DNA of 64,000 bases from a bacterium 1xD8-48. Lineage in GTDB: Bacteria > Bacillota > Clostridia > Lachnospirales > Lachnospiraceae. The DNA lies in the NCBI GenBank assembly GCA_009917455.1, contig QZDS01000008.1, forward strand, positions 1-64,000, in the 5' to 3' direction. The position numbers and the translations under genes are program-made. Shown in pieces: positions 16,733 to 25,344 of this stretch (its first letter is position 1; each line of letters opens with the position of its first letter). The notes beneath the pieces were generated by a model. That model made no database searches, had not been told where the DNA came from, and saw nothing but the letters and a program-made list of their open reading frames with translations.

Positions 16733-17421
16733 TTCGCCTCGCCTCCCGTCCACTGATAGCCCATGCCGTAAACGGTCTTGATGTAGGGCGTGCCGCCGTC
16801 AGATTCAATCTTGCTGCGAATCCGGCTGATGGAGGTTGTCAGGGTGTGTTCATCCACAAACTTTTCGTCTATATCCCACAGCTTTTCCAGAAGCTGCCCA
16901 CGGGTCAGCACTTGCCGGGGATTTTTACGGAACAGGTTCAGCATTTTGTATTCCATCGGGGACAGGGTCAGGGGACTGCCGTTTAGGGAAGCCGCCTGCT
17001 CCGAGAAGTCCAGAAACAGCCGCCCGTCGTTGTAAATATCCCTGGCCGGTTTGTGGTGTTCCAGCATGGCGAACATGGCTTTGATTTTCCGCTGCAAGGC
17101 CCCGATTACAAAGGGCTTTGTGATGTAGTCCACCGCGCCTGCCTCATAGCCCCGTATCTGGTCGCTCTCCTGATCGTTGGCGGTCAGGAAGATTACAATG
17201 GTGTCCGGGTACCGGGGCTTTATCAGCCTGCACAGTTCAAAACCGTTGCCGTCCGGCAGGTTGATGTCCAGCAGCACTAAATCAAATTCCCGCTGGCGCA
17301 GGACATCGGCTGCGGTTCCGGCATTTAAGGCAGAAGTCACGCCGTATCCGTCTGCGGTCAGGTTATAGGCCAACATCTTATTCAAAAAACTGTCGTCCTC
17401 GACAATTAAAATCTGCTTCAT
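16729..17421 (-). CDS. OmpR-family response regulator
   Basis: A 230-residue regulator: receiver domain with acidic pair VEDDSF, phospho-acceptor LVLLDINLPDGNG (Asp ~51) and ITKPF lysine; C-terminal winged helix (LSPMEYKMLNLF and TTSISRIRSKIE). The start is the ATG at 17421 (MKQILIVEDD) with the ribosome site AAAGGAAGTGAAGGT; an in-frame ATG at 17463 would overlap the promoter and is rejected. It is encoded ahead of its kinase and is likely autoregulated through the tandem repeat at 17462-17483, and is likely to activate the promoter at 15567-15641. Confidence 0.93.
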   Translation of the reverse strand: MKQILIVEDDSFLNKMLAYNLTADGYGVTSALNAGTAADVLRQREFDLVLLDINLPDGNGFELCRLIKPRYPDTIVIFLTANDQESDQIRGYEAGAVDYITKPFVIGALQRKIKAMFAMLEHHKPARDIYNDGRLFLDFSEQAASLNGSPLTLSPMEYKMLNLFRKNPRQVLTRGQLLEKLWDIDEKFVDEHTLTTSISRIRSKIESDGGTPYIKTVYGMGYQWTGGEAK

Positions 17422-17449
17422 ACCTTCACTTCCTTTGCTTTTTGCAGAT

Positions 17450-17483
17450 AGTATAACAGGCAAATGTCCGCAAAATGTTACAG
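17450..17483 (-). promoter_or_regulatory. promoter and response-regulator site of the two-component operon
   Basis: Minus-strand -10 TATACT at 17455-17450; upstream on the plus strand AAATGTCCGCA-AAATGTTACAG (17462-17483), a direct repeat with 11-bp period. It matches the site at 15578-15599 in 21 of 22 positions and has the same orientation to the gene. Confidence 0.7.
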
Positions 17484-17613
17484 AGGACGGATTTTTTCAA
17501 AAAAATATCCACATCTATTATAATTTGATTTGGTTAGTGATACAAGGATAGCATTGATAGCTCACTAAAAAACGGCATAAGCCGGGTTCCTGCAAACATG
17601 AATCCCAGCCAGG

Positions 17614-17685
17614 TTACGGCAGGAATTTTTCAATCTGCATCACAAGCGCCTGTTCCAGATTGCTTTCCAGGTATACACGCACCTC
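17614..17685 (-). pseudogene. scrap of a YhcG/DUF1016-like nuclease gene
   Basis: On the minus strand VYLESNLEQALVMQIEKFLP, stop at 17614. LESNLEQALxxxIxxFL is the conserved start of the PDDEXK domain in YhcG/DUF1016 proteins. Only ~24 codons remain. The rest of 17484-17990 holds no convincing gene; a short stem CGGC-ATAA-GCCG with a minus-strand T-run is at 17565-17583. Confidence 0.4.
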
Positions 17686-17990
17686 TTGTTTTGGGGAGGC
17701 GTGCATTATCTTACTTTATCAGGTCTCGTAAAGCCCGTAAAATGGCGCTTTTCGGGACCTTGCTCTTTTCATCAGGCTTCATCAGATTGTATCGTTTTTG
17801 TCGCAAATGGGGTATGGGAAAGAGAAGGAAAAGACATTTCTGTGTGAAAATTAGTAAGCAATACTAATATGTGTTCATAGAGATATTGCCAAAGCAGGTA
17901 TCAATGTAGGGGTTGTGAATAAATAAAAAATGGATATAATAATGTTAACTGGTTTGAAAGAATGATTTCACTCAGAAGGAGGCAAAGCGT

Positions 17991-18158
17991 TTGGAAGCTA
18001 CAGTTAGGAAAAATTATGCGGAAAACCTGCAGCAACAGCAGATAGAAGTAAGACAGCTTGTAATGGATGGTCTAAAGCAGGCAAAGGAAGGAAAGACGAA
18101 GGATTTCAACGCAGTGTGCGACAGATTGGAGAAAAAGTATACCGATGCAGAAGTATAA
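17991..18158 (+). CDS. RelB-type antitoxin-like protein
   Basis: A 55-residue protein beginning at TTG 17991 with a strong ribosome site AGAAGGAGG eight bases upstream. The sequence (VRKNYAENLQQQQIEVRQLV, then DGLKQAKEGKTKDFNAVCDR) resembles the C-terminal helix of short RelB/addiction-module antitoxins that overlap a RelE/ParE-type toxin. The next frame starts inside this gene (ATG 18145), as in such modules. The toxin is truncated, so the antitoxin may be orphaned. Confidence 0.65.
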   Translation: MEATVRKNYAENLQQQQIEVRQLVMDGLKQAKEGKTKDFNAVCDRLEKKYTDAEV

Positions 18159-18321
18159 AATTGAGATATCTGATTTGGCGGAACAGGATTTGGAGTTTGC
18201 TGCTGACTATATTGCATTCGAGTTGAACAATCCTTCTGTGGCTGTTGGTTTCAGAACTTCCAAAATCCAAACTGTCCAAAGCGTTTGGTTACGCATTGAA
18301 TCACCGACAGGAATTTTTTAA
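18145..18321 (+). pseudogene. truncated RelE/ParE-type toxin
   Basis: Overlapping the antitoxin by 14 bases, MQKYKIEISDLAEQDLEFAA and DYIAFELNNPSVAV match the first third of ParE/RelE-type toxins. After about residue 35 (near 18250) the sequence changes to IS66 transposase read in another frame, and the toxin frame stops at 18321. The catalytic C-terminal half is missing. Confidence 0.65.
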
Positions 18322-18379
18322 TTATCTGGAAGACGGGCATTGTTCCATCAGCAACTCACTTGCTGAGAACTGCATCCGA
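18254..18379 (+). mobile_element. IS66-family transposase remnant
   Basis: The frame encodes ELPKSKLSKAFGYALNHRQE and FFNYLEDGHCSISNSLAENC IR-like residues, the conserved end of the IS66 DDE domain (SKL.kA..YAL.....L..yL.DG...i.NN.aEn.IR). The canonical NN is NS here. Both flanks are lost: it is fused to a toxin fragment on the left and to another mobile-element gene on the right. No terminal repeats are seen. Confidence 0.7.
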
Positions 18380-18701
18380 GGACGCAGCGGAACGGATAGC
18401 GGATGCAGTCGGCTTGACAGTGGGGGAAATCCTGCTGCCGGAAATCACTGGAAATGTGAAGAATGTGATTGAGTTCGTAAAGGACAGCGAGAGGGCGGCG
18501 GTCGCTTTCTGCCAGGGGCGGTATAAGAGCCGCATTAAGAAGCTGGCAGCAGAACGCCCGGAGGAATGCGAGATAGTGGCAGAGAATCAGGACGGCAGCT
18601 TGTGCGCCCATATCCCGGTTGCATGGATAAAGATAAACCCTACAAAACAGCTTTCAGAGGAACAGCGCAGAGAGATAGCGGAGAGATTCAAGCAGAAATA
18701 G
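18360..18701 (+). CDS. mobile-element-associated hypothetical protein
   Basis: A 113-residue frame whose first few residues come from the IS66 junction (a TTG start at 18360, no ribosome site). The body, AERIADAVGLTVGEILLPEI and then GRYKSRIKKLAAERPEECEI plus AENQDGSLCAHIPVAWIKIN, resembles a hypothetical protein often seen in Clostridia integrative elements. It is probably the 3' part of a gene whose true start was deleted. Function unknown. 18702-18890 contains no gene. Confidence 0.5.
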   Translation: MLRTASEDAAERIADAVGLTVGEILLPEITGNVKNVIEFVKDSERAAVAFCQGRYKSRIKKLAAERPEECEIVAENQDGSLCAHIPVAWIKINPTKQLSEEQRREIAERFKQK

Positions 18702-18890
18702 TTTCGAATGCCTTATAATAGGGCTTGCAGAGGGGCAAATTCGGCTTGAAATGGCGCAAGGGTAGAAATATAAGGGTAGGGGGATAAAAGGCGAAAATAG
18801 GCTTTAAAAACATGGATAGACAGAGAAAACCGCCCTTGTACTTTTGGCGAGTGTCGGGGCGGTGTTCTTATCAGGTTTGGAAGTGTGCGT

Positions 18891-18928
18891 CTGCTGCCCG
18901 GTATCTGATATAGGGCGTGGGGCAGCAG
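18891..18928. terminator. hairpin next to hicB, possible terminator
   Basis: CTGCTGCCC (18891-18899) pairs with GGGCAGCAG (18920-18928). No strong T-run follows on either strand. It lies just beyond the hicB stop on the minus strand. Confidence 0.4.
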
Positions 18929-18937
18929 GGCAAGGGC

Positions 18938-19351
18938 TTATTGTCCGCCGGACATGGGGATTTGCAGATAATCAATCAGGGCAGTTTCCAAAAGCCGGGA
19001 ATAGTTTACCTTTTGTTCTTCTGCAATCCTTTTCAGCCATGCCGGGAGAGTGATGTTTGTCTTGATGCGCTCATTATCCTTTTTCATGCGGAATAAATCA
19101 GGGTGGATTGTAACGGGCATTACAACATTTCCCTCTGTATCTTCTTTGGAGAGGTTCACGGATGGAGTGGGGATTTCCTCATTGTCACATTCCATACTGT
19201 AAACATGGAGGCTTGCGGCTTCTGCTGCCATGCGTGCAGCTTCTTCCAGATTATCCCCAACACTGATACATCCGGGTAAATCAGGGAAGTAGATACTATA
19301 TGAGCCGTCTGTTGATGGTTCAAAGACTGCAAGATAAGTTAAATTCTGCAT
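18938..19351 (-). CDS. hicB: HicB antitoxin
   Basis: A 137-residue type II antitoxin. The N-terminal partial RNase-H-like fold has the HicB pattern YLAVFEPSTDGSYSIYFPDL followed by PGCISVGDNLEEAARMAAEA; the C-terminus (INITLPAWLKRIAEEQ-like: TNITLPAWLKRIAEEQKVNY, then SRLLETALIDYL) is a ribbon-helix-helix DNA-binding segment. It blocks HicA and represses the operon. It follows hicA after 39 bases. A repeat-rich operator lies upstream of hicA. Confidence 0.9.
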   Translation of the reverse strand: MQNLTYLAVFEPSTDGSYSIYFPDLPGCISVGDNLEEAARMAAEAASLHVYSMECDNEEIPTPSVNLSKEDTEGNVVMPVTIHPDLFRMKKDNERIKTNITLPAWLKRIAEEQKVNYSRLLETALIDYLQIPMSGGQ

Positions 19352-19390
19352 AGATTACGCTCCTTTCTATGATAAGCGCAGGCAGTAGGG

Positions 19391-19573
19391 CTATTTAAGC
19401 CCCGCCTGCTTGTAAATGCTGTTTAGTGTTCCCGGTTTCAAGTCCCCGTTGTGATTTGGTACTGTGACTTTTCCGGGCTTTGTTGGGTGCTTTAGGCTTA
19501 TGTGGGAGCCTTCCTGATTGGTGGTGTACCATCCATCTTTGCGAAGCACCTTTAGTATTTCCCGAACTGTCAT
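19391..19573 (-). CDS. hicA: HicA mRNA interferase toxin
   Basis: A 60-residue toxin with double-stranded-RNA-binding fold: MTVREILKVLRKDGWYTTNQ, the catalytic-histidine motif GSHISLKHP, and VPNHNGDLKPGTLNSIYKQA at the end. It cleaves mRNA unless bound by HicB. Length and motifs are complete. First gene of the hicAB operon. Confidence 0.92.
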   Translation of the reverse strand: MTVREILKVLRKDGWYTTNQEGSHISLKHPTKPGKVTVPNHNGDLKPGTLNSIYKQAGLK

Positions 19574-19598
19574 ATTGTGTCCTTCTTATATTATGTAT

Positions 19599-19653
19599 TA
19601 TACGCCTTTTTTATACGCATGTCAATAGTTTTTGCGTATAAATTATGCGTATT
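19599..19653 (-). promoter_or_regulatory. hicAB operator region
   Basis: The heptamer TATACGC occurs at ~19599 and 19612, and its inverse GCGTATA/GCGTAT at 19634 and 19647, as two inverted pairs just upstream of hicA. This is a likely HicB binding array overlapping the promoter. Confidence 0.6.
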
Positions 19654-19682
19654 TTTACAGAACATAGAATAGAAAACGGACT

Positions 19683-19757
19683 GGCAGCAGGCAATAAGGG
19701 AATCCCCATAAATGGGGAAAGCGTAAAAGTGCGCTGTCCTGCTGCCATTTTGCTTTT
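19683..19757. terminator. long hairpin with T-rich tail
   Basis: GGCAGCAGG (19683-19691) pairs with CCTGCTGCC (19738-19746), enclosing CCCC-ATAAAT-GGGG, and is followed by ATTTTGCTTTTTAT. It shares stem sequence with the hairpins at 12729 and 18891. Confidence 0.5.
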
Positions 19758-19967
19758 TATCAGACGTTAAATAGACAAGGCAGAGCCGTTAAACAACGAA
19801 TTTTATCTTTTAAAGGTTCGATTTGAAATGTAACCTTGCAGAGCGGAACCGCCCGGCCAGTACCCGGAATTTTCCGGGAGCAAATTTGAACCCGGACAGA
19901 CATAACCCCGATTTTCCGGGGAATATATGCGGCTTTCCGCTTTTGGAATGAGCAAAGGGGGATCTGA

Positions 19968-20195
19968 TTAGCCCCACCCTGAAATTACTGGATAGCCTCT
20001 GGCGGCAATATCCCGATTTGAAATCGGAGTGCTGGCAAGGGCGGCTTTTCCGCTTTCCAGAATACCAACAGCAACACGCCACAAGCCCCCATTTTCTCTT
20101 GTAACGGCATAAATGGTATTTCCTATTAGGTATGCCAGTACAAGCCGGATATGGGGCAGATAGAGCCTTGCCAGGGCGGTTCTGAATGGCGGCGG
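19968..20195 (-). pseudogene. protein-like frame without a start codon
   Basis: A minus-strand frame of 75 codons between stops (TALARLYLPHIRLVLAYLIG, then NTIYAVTRENGGLWRVAVGI) looks coding but lacks ATG, GTG or TTG. It follows a small gene that ends at 20223 and could be its frameshifted continuation. Mobile-element background. The remainder of 19760-19967 shows nothing recognisable. Confidence 0.3.
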
Positions 20196-20222
20196 TCACA
20201 ACCTTTTGGTTGCCAGTGCGTT

Positions 20223-20402
20223 TCATTCTTCCTGAATGATGAATGGAACGGTTGTCCTGCTGCCACGCACAACAATATAGTTGTCGGTACGAATATCGGA
20301 CACACGACATAATCTCATTGTGTGGTTACTATTGGAAATTGTGCAGTAACTACACATGGACATTTCCGTTACCTGATAAGCCGGAGCATGGGCGGCGGTC
20401 AT
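20223..20402 (-). CDS. small hypothetical protein coupled to the RHH gene
   Basis: A 59-residue protein (MTAAHAPAYQVTEMSMCSYC ... ending VPFIIQEE) whose ATG overlaps the stop of the ribbon-helix-helix gene by four bases (ATGA). It carries three Cys (one as CSYC) in its first third and no known domain. Coupling to the upstream gene is the main support. Confidence 0.5.
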   Translation of the reverse strand: MTAAHAPAYQVTEMSMCSYCTISNSNHTMRLCRVSDIRTDNYIVVRGSRTTVPFIIQEE

Positions 20403-20623
20403 GCCTGCTTTTGGTTGTCACGTTCCATAGTTTCATCAATAGCCCGGACAACGAAAGAGTTCATGCTTTCCCCCATAGTGGCGGCGTGTTCCTGAACTTT
20501 TGCTTTATCGCCTTTGGGAACTCTGATTCGGATATCCTCAACAGATTCTTTCAGATATTTTTCATTGGCTTTTTTCCGGGCTTCCGTGTAACCAGTGTAT
20601 GTGCTTTTCTTTTCATCTGACAT
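20399..20623 (-). CDS. ribbon-helix-helix (Arc-type) DNA-binding protein
   Basis: A 74-residue protein. The start is the ATG at 20623 (MSDEKKSTYTGYTEARKKAN) with GAAAGAGGGTG upstream; an in-frame ATG further left of it has no ribosome site. The C-terminal half, VEDIRIRVPKGDKAKVQEHA and TMGESMNSFVVRAIDETME, is a typical beta strand followed by two helices of Arc/CopG proteins. Such proteins are common in integrative elements as small repressors or antitoxins. Target unknown. Confidence 0.7.
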   Translation of the reverse strand: MSDEKKSTYTGYTEARKKANEKYLKESVEDIRIRVPKGDKAKVQEHAATMGESMNSFVVRAIDETMERDNQKQA

Positions 20624-20875
20624 AAGATGCACCCTCTTTCTTTTATACGTTCCAGTGGGGCGGCAAATTATAGATGCACCTTTTCCACTATACAATGATA
20701 TTATATCATAAGTCAATACATGTGTCCATGTGCTATACTAATATTATCAAGTACTATATGGCAGCAGGATTTTTTCGCAAAAGGTACAGAAAAGGTACAA
20801 AATACAGCGTCTCAAGGGTAGCAATGACATATAAATCCCCATTTTATCAGCTTTTAAGAAATAGTTTATACAATT

Positions 20876-20918
20876 TTAGCACTCACCTCTTGACAGTGCT
20901 AACAACTAGTGTTATATT
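20876..20918 (+). promoter_or_regulatory. clpB promoter with CIRCE operator
   Basis: TTAGCACTC-N9-CAGTGCTAA (20876-20902) matches the HrcA-binding CIRCE consensus TTAGCACTC-N9-GAGTGCTAA except for one base. It overlaps the -35 box TTGACA (20890-20895), which is followed by a 17-bp spacer and the -10 TATATT (20913-20918). This predicts HrcA repression and heat induction of clpB. Confidence 0.9.
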
Positions 20919-21040
20919 CAATCTAGAACAAGCGAAAACCAAAGGCAGACAGTCCATCTGCGGTTTATTGCTGGGGATATAAATATATGATTGAACAGCC
21001 GGAAATACTGTATTACAGTAAAAGGCGGAGAGGAGTGTCT

Positions 21041-23623
21041 ATGAATATTTCCAAATTTACACAAAAATCCATGCAGGCCGTGGAAGGCTGTGAAAAGCTT
21101 GCATATGAATATGGCAATCAGGAAATAGAGCAGGAACATTTGCTTTACAGTCTGCTTACCATTGACGACAGCCTGATTTTAAAACTGATAGAAAAGATGG
21201 AGATTAACACCGCATACTTTTTAAATAAGGTGGAGGAAGCGGTAGGAAAGAGGGTTAAGGTACAGGGCGGAAAGGTCTATGTGGGGCAGGACCTGAATAA
21301 GGTGCTGATTACGGCCGAGGAAGAGGCGAAAGCGCTGTCGGATGAATACGTGTCGGTGGAGCATCTTTTCCTGGCAATGATTAAGCACCCCAATAAGGCC
21401 GTCAAAGAACTGTTTAAGGAGTTTGGCATCACCAGAGAACGATTCCTGCAGGCACTCTCCACGGTAAGGGGCAATCAGCGTGTGACCTCGGATAATCCTG
21501 AAGCTACCTACGATACGCTGGCAAAGTATGGTCAGGAGCTGGTGGAAAAGGCAAGGGAGCAGAAGCTTGACCCTGTTATCGGCAGGGACAGTGAAATCAG
21601 AAACGTGATTCGGATTCTTTCACGCAAGACCAAGAATAATCCCGTGCTTATTGGGGAGCCCGGTGTGGGAAAAACAGCGGTGGTGGAAGGTCTGGCACAG
21701 CGGATTGTGCGTGGGGATGTTCCGGCAGGATTAAAGGATAAGAAGATTTTTGCCCTGGATATGGGCGCGCTGGTGGCGGGAGCCAAGTATCGGGGCGAGT
21801 TTGAGGAGCGTTTAAAGGCGGTTCTTGAGGATGTGAAAAACAGCGACGGGCAGATTATTTTGTTTATCGACGAACTGCATACCATTGTGGGGGCGGGAAA
21901 AACGGACGGCGCGTTGGACGCGGGCAATATGTTAAAGCCCATGCTGGCAAGAGGCGAGCTGCACTGTATCGGCGCTACTACGCTGGACGAGTACCGGCAG
22001 TATATTGAGAAGGATGCGGCCCTGGAGCGGCGGTTCCAGCCGGTTATGGTGGAGGAGCCCACGGTGGAGGATACCATTTCTATTTTAAGGGGTCTGAAGG
22101 AGCGCTATGAGGTGTATCACGGCGTGAAAATTATGGATAACGCGCTGGTAAGCGCAGCCATGCTTTCCAACCGGTATATTTCGGACAGATTTTTGCCGGA
22201 TAAGGCAATCGATTTGGTGGACGAAGCCTGCGCACTCATTAAAACGGAGCTGGATTCCATGCCCACGGAGCTTGACGAGCTGCGGCGCAGAGCCATGCAG
22301 ATGGAAATAGAGGAAACGGCGCTCAAAAAGGAGGACGACAGAATCAGCAGGGAGAGGCTTGCGGATTTGCAGAGGGAGCTTGCGGAGTTAAAGGAGGAAC
22401 TGAACAACCGTATTGCTCAGTGGGAAAATGAAAAGGCATCTGTGGAGAAGCTCTCAAAGCTGAGGGAGGAAATCGATTCCGTGGGCAGCCAAATTGAGAT
22501 TGCCCAGAGGGAAGGGGATTATGAAAAGGCGGCGGAGCTGAGCTACAGCCGGCTTCCGGCTCTGAAAAAGCAGCTGGAAATCGAGGAGGAGCAGGTAAAA
22601 AGCAAGGATTTGTCGTTGGTGCATGAGAGTGTATCCGAGGAGGAAATCGCCAGAATCATTTCCAGATGGACGGGAATTCCGGTGGCAAAGCTGACAGAAA
22701 GCGAGAGGAACAAGACTCTGCATCTGGACGAGGAGCTGCATAAGCGGGTAGTTGGCCAGGACGAGGGCGTAACCAAGGTAACGGAAGCCATTATCCGTTC
22801 CAGGGCGGGGATTAAAGACCCCACAAAGCCTATCGGTTCTTTCCTGTTTTTGGGACCTACGGGCGTGGGCAAGACGGAGCTTGCCAAAGCGCTGGCGTCG
22901 TCGCTGTTTGACGACGAGAACAACATGGTTCGAATCGACATGAGCGAGTATATGGAAAAGTATTCCGTATCAAGGCTGATTGGAGCGCCTCCCGGATATG
23001 TGGGTTATGAGGAGGGCGGACAGCTCACGGAAGCGGTCAGGAGAAAGCCTTACTCGGTAGTGCTTTTTGACGAGATTGAAAAGGCCCATCCCGATGTGTT
23101 CAATGTGCTTTTGCAGGTGCTCGACGACGGAAGAATCACGGATTCCCAGGGACGGACGGTTGATTTTAAAAACACGATTCTGATTATGACCTCCAATATC
23201 GGGGCTTCCTGCCTGCTTGATGGAATTGACCAAAATGGTCAAATCAGCGGCGAGGCAGAGCGGCTTGTAATGAATGAGCTGCGTTCCCGCTTCCGGCCGG
23301 AATTTTTAAACCGTCTGGACGAGACAATTCTGTTTAAGCCGTTGACAAAGGATAATATTACAGGCATTATAGAATTAATTATAAAAGATTTAAATAAGCG
23401 CCTTTCCGATAAGGAGCTTACAGTGGAGCTTTCCGCCGATGCCAGAAGCTTTATCGTGGATAACGCCTACGACCCGGTTTACGGCGCAAGACCCTTAAAG
23501 CGGTATATCCAGAAGTATGTGGAGACCCTCTCCGCAAAGCTGATACTTGCGGATAAAGCGTCTTTGGGGGACACGATTTTCATCACCTTAAGAGACGGGG
23601 AACTGGCGGCGGAAGTCAAATAA
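21041..23623 (+). CDS. clpB: ATP-dependent disaggregase ClpB
   Basis: An 860-residue AAA+ chaperone that, with DnaK, extracts polypeptides from aggregates. Domains in order: Clp N repeat (1-150, [20 protein letters not shown]), AAA-1 with Walker [14 protein letters not shown] (~205) and Walker [16 protein letters not shown], the coiled-coil M domain (~395-520, the hallmark distinguishing ClpB from ClpA/C), AAA-2 with Walker [14 protein letters not shown] (~610) and the pore loop [13 protein letters not shown]. Start at ATG 21041 after GAGAGGAGTGTCT; the upstream ATG at 20987 lies in the leader. Controlled by CIRCE. Confidence 0.96.
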   Translation: MNISKFTQKSMQAVEGCEKLAYEYGNQEIEQEHLLYSLLTIDDSLILKLIEKMEINTAYFLNKVEEAVGKRVKVQGGKVYVGQDLNKVLITAEEEAKALSDEYVSVEHLFLAMIKHPNKAVKELFKEFGITRERFLQALSTVRGNQRVTSDNPEATYDTLAKYGQELVEKAREQKLDPVIGRDSEIRNVIRILSRKTKNNPVLIGEPGVGKTAVVEGLAQRIVRGDVPAGLKDKKIFALDMGALVAGAKYRGEFEERLKAVLEDVKNSDGQIILFIDELHTIVGAGKTDGALDAGNMLKPMLARGELHCIGATTLDEYRQYIEKDAALERRFQPVMVEEPTVEDTISILRGLKERYEVYHGVKIMDNALVSAAMLSNRYISDRFLPDKAIDLVDEACALIKTELDSMPTELDELRRRAMQMEIEETALKKEDDRISRERLADLQRELAELKEELNNRIAQWENEKASVEKLSKLREEIDSVGSQIEIAQREGDYEKAAELSYSRLPALKKQLEIEEEQVKSKDLSLVHESVSEEEIARIISRWTGIPVAKLTESERNKTLHLDEELHKRVVGQDEGVTKVTEAIIRSRAGIKDPTKPIGSFLFLGPTGVGKTELAKALASSLFDDENNMVRIDMSEYMEKYSVSRLIGAPPGYVGYEEGGQLTEAVRRKPYSVVLFDEIEKAHPDVFNVLLQVLDDGRITDSQGRTVDFKNTILIMTSNIGASCLLDGIDQNGQISGEAERLVMNELRSRFRPEFLNRLDETILFKPLTKDNITGIIELIIKDLNKRLSDKELTVELSADARSFIVDNAYDPVYGARPLKRYIQKYVETLSAKLILADKASLGDTIFITLRDGELAAEVK

Positions 23624-23648
23624 GAACCGGAATAAAAGGAGAAAAATT

Positions 23649-23819
23649 ATGCCCGAAGACCCGATAATACTGTTAAGCTATGTCAACCTGAAATTACGAG
23701 ATTTTTATTCCAGCCTGGAGGCCATGTGCGAGGATTTGGATGTGAGCAAAGCCGTGATAGAGGAAAAATTAAACGGCATCGGATATCGCTACAACGCGGA
23801 AAAAAATCAGTTTGACTGA
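23649..23819 (+). CDS. DUF4250-family small protein
   Basis: A 56-residue protein (MPEDPIILLSYVNLKLRDFY, ending GYRYNAEKNQFD) that fits DUF4250, a small Firmicutes family with a winged-helix-like pattern (MCEDLDVSKAVIEEKLNGIG). Ribosome site AAGGAGAAAAATT. It begins 25 bases after clpB and shares its terminator, so it is probably co-transcribed. Function unknown. Confidence 0.8.
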   Translation: MPEDPIILLSYVNLKLRDFYSSLEAMCEDLDVSKAVIEEKLNGIGYRYNAEKNQFD

Positions 23820-23837
23820 TGTTAAAAGCATAAAAGT

Positions 23838-23889
23838 AAAAGGCATTGCCGGTAGTCTTCAATTGATTACGCGGCAATGCCTTTTGTTA
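23838..23889 (+). terminator. intrinsic terminator of the clpB transcript
   Basis: AAAAGGCATTGCCG (23838-23851) pairs perfectly with CGGCAATGCCTTTT (23872-23885), followed by GTTAC. A strong stem, likely active on both strands. Confidence 0.85.
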
Positions 23890-23922
23890 CAATAAGCCGG
23901 TTCGCGGGCGAGGCGGCGTTTG

Positions 23923-24498
23923 TTAATTTTCATTCAGAATATGCTGCACAGCGCCCCACTCGATAACAGGCACGTTTTGCTGTATGGATGAGGAGGTTTG
24001 CTTTTGCTTGCTTTGAATCTTGATGAAATTCAGGATAAGGCTTCCAATCGCAAGCAAAAAGCAGATTCCGGCGGCAATGATTGCAATGGTCAGACTGTTT
24101 TCGACTCCGGCAAAGAAATAGCAGCCCGCGCCGATGATAATGCCGAGAATCACCAGAACAATCGGCGTACTGAACATTTCATCCTTTGCGCCGCTGACAG
24201 CCCAGGATTGCGGCTTATGGCAATGAGGGCATTCGTCTTTGAACGCCTTGACATAAATTTGCTTTTCCGTGGCCTTCTGGTAGGCTTCTTTTACTTCGTT
24301 TACAAGGTTCCTGTGAGCCATTTCATCTAATTTTTTCTGATTTTTTTCGTTCAGATTTTTGAAATTACTGTTGACTTCCGCCTGCATACCAGAGATCGTT
24401 GCGTTCAGCGGTCCGCTGTCCTGCATGCACTGCTCGCATCGGAAAGAATACGGCACGTCAATGGATTCTCTTTTGTGGTGCCTGTAATAACTGCTCAT
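23923..24498 (-). CDS. membrane protein with two CxxC pairs, unknown function
   Basis: A 191-residue protein. The first half is soluble, with FRCEQCMQDSG (~20) and DECPHCHKPQSW (~89), two CxxC knuckles that could bind zinc together, flanking a helical stretch rich in Asn, Glu and Lys (NSNFKNLNEKNQKKLDEMAH). Two membrane helices follow (~113-130 and ~136-158), then a polar Gln-rich tail. No family recognised. Transcribed divergently from the deacetylase gene. Confidence 0.6.
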   Translation of the reverse strand: MSSYYRHHKRESIDVPYSFRCEQCMQDSGPLNATISGMQAEVNSNFKNLNEKNQKKLDEMAHRNLVNEVKEAYQKATEKQIYVKAFKDECPHCHKPQSWAVSGAKDEMFSTPIVLVILGIIIGAGCYFFAGVENSLTIAIIAAGICFLLAIGSLILNFIKIQSKQKQTSSSIQQNVPVIEWGAVQHILNEN

Positions 24499-24648
24499 TT
24501 TTACTCCCCTCCTGTTAAGACAGATTTTTCGGTTTTTATCATTATATTTCCGGCATTAGAAAAAGTCAATGCAGCGGCCGGGATTAAATGCATTACCCCG
24601 ATTTGCCGGCATATAATTAAAATAAGAGCACGAAAAGGTAAAAACGCT

Positions 24649-25338
24649 ATGAGCTTCAATAAAAGAATTTTATCCTGCATCATGGTACTGATTTTTCTCG
24701 CCGCCGTGTGTTTTATCGGATGCCTTCAAAAGGAGACGGCGCCGGCAGTGGAAACCTCAGTTGCAGGCGAGGGGAATGAGAGCAGTAAAAAGGTTGCTCT
24801 GACTTTTGACGACGGCCCCCATCCTTATTACACGGAGCAGCTCCTTAAGGGGCTTAACGAGCGGAATGCAAAAGCCACCTTTTTCATTACCGGCAAAAAT
24901 GTGGAAGCCTACCCTGAAATTGTGAAAAAAATATATGATAACGGCCATTTAATCGGCAACCACACCTATAATCACACCCAGCTCACTTCAAAAAACCGGG
25001 AAAGCTTCAAGCAGGAAATTATAAAAACCAACGAGGTTATCAGGGAGGTGACGGGCGAAGATACCATCTATATCCGCCCGCCCTACGGAAGCTGGAATAA
25101 GGAATTTGAAAAGGAGCTGAACATGTTTCCTGTGCTGTGGACCATAGACCCTCTGGACTGGTGCAGCAGCGACGTGTCCTGTATTGTAAAGAATGTGTGC
25201 GCCAAGGTGGAGGAAAACGACATTATCCTGATGCACGACCAGTATAAGACCACGGTTACTGCAGCCCTTAAAATCGTGGATAAGTTGATGGAAGAAGGCT
25301 ACGAGTTTGTCACGGTAGACGAGCTTTTGTTTGACTGA
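24649..25338 (+). CDS. polysaccharide deacetylase (NodB domain), membrane-anchored
   Basis: A 229-residue carbohydrate esterase family 4 protein. Residues 1-24 form a signal or lipoprotein segment (VLIFLAAVCFIGC, a near-lipobox). The NodB motifs are complete: TFDDGPH (catalytic Asp-Asp), NHTYNH metal histidines, RPPYGSWN, and LMHD at the end. It removes N-acetyl groups from peptidoglycan or another glycan outside the membrane. The start at 24649 (MSFNKRILSC) follows AAAAGGTAAAAACGCT; an upstream ATG at 24475 is read through the neighbour's promoter. Similar to Bacillus PdaA/PdaB-type enzymes in size. Confidence 0.88.
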   Translation: MSFNKRILSCIMVLIFLAAVCFIGCLQKETAPAVETSVAGEGNESSKKVALTFDDGPHPYYTEQLLKGLNERNAKATFFITGKNVEAYPEIVKKIYDNGHLIGNHTYNHTQLTSKNRESFKQEIIKTNEVIREVTGEDTIYIRPPYGSWNKEFEKELNMFPVLWTIDPLDWCSSDVSCIVKNVCAKVEENDIILMHDQYKTTVTAALKIVDKLMEEGYEFVTVDELLFD

Positions 25339-25344
25339 AAGAAA

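Noticed and set aside
17598..17867. 89-codon plus-strand frame
   Set aside because: No ribosome site, Cys/Arg-rich random-looking product, and the minus strand has a DUF1016-like scrap in the same place.
19810..20310. 166-codon minus-strand frame
   Set aside because: It crosses the small gene at 20223-20402 in another frame and is rich in Ser, Arg, Cys and His without domain pattern; the alternate frames are more protein-like.
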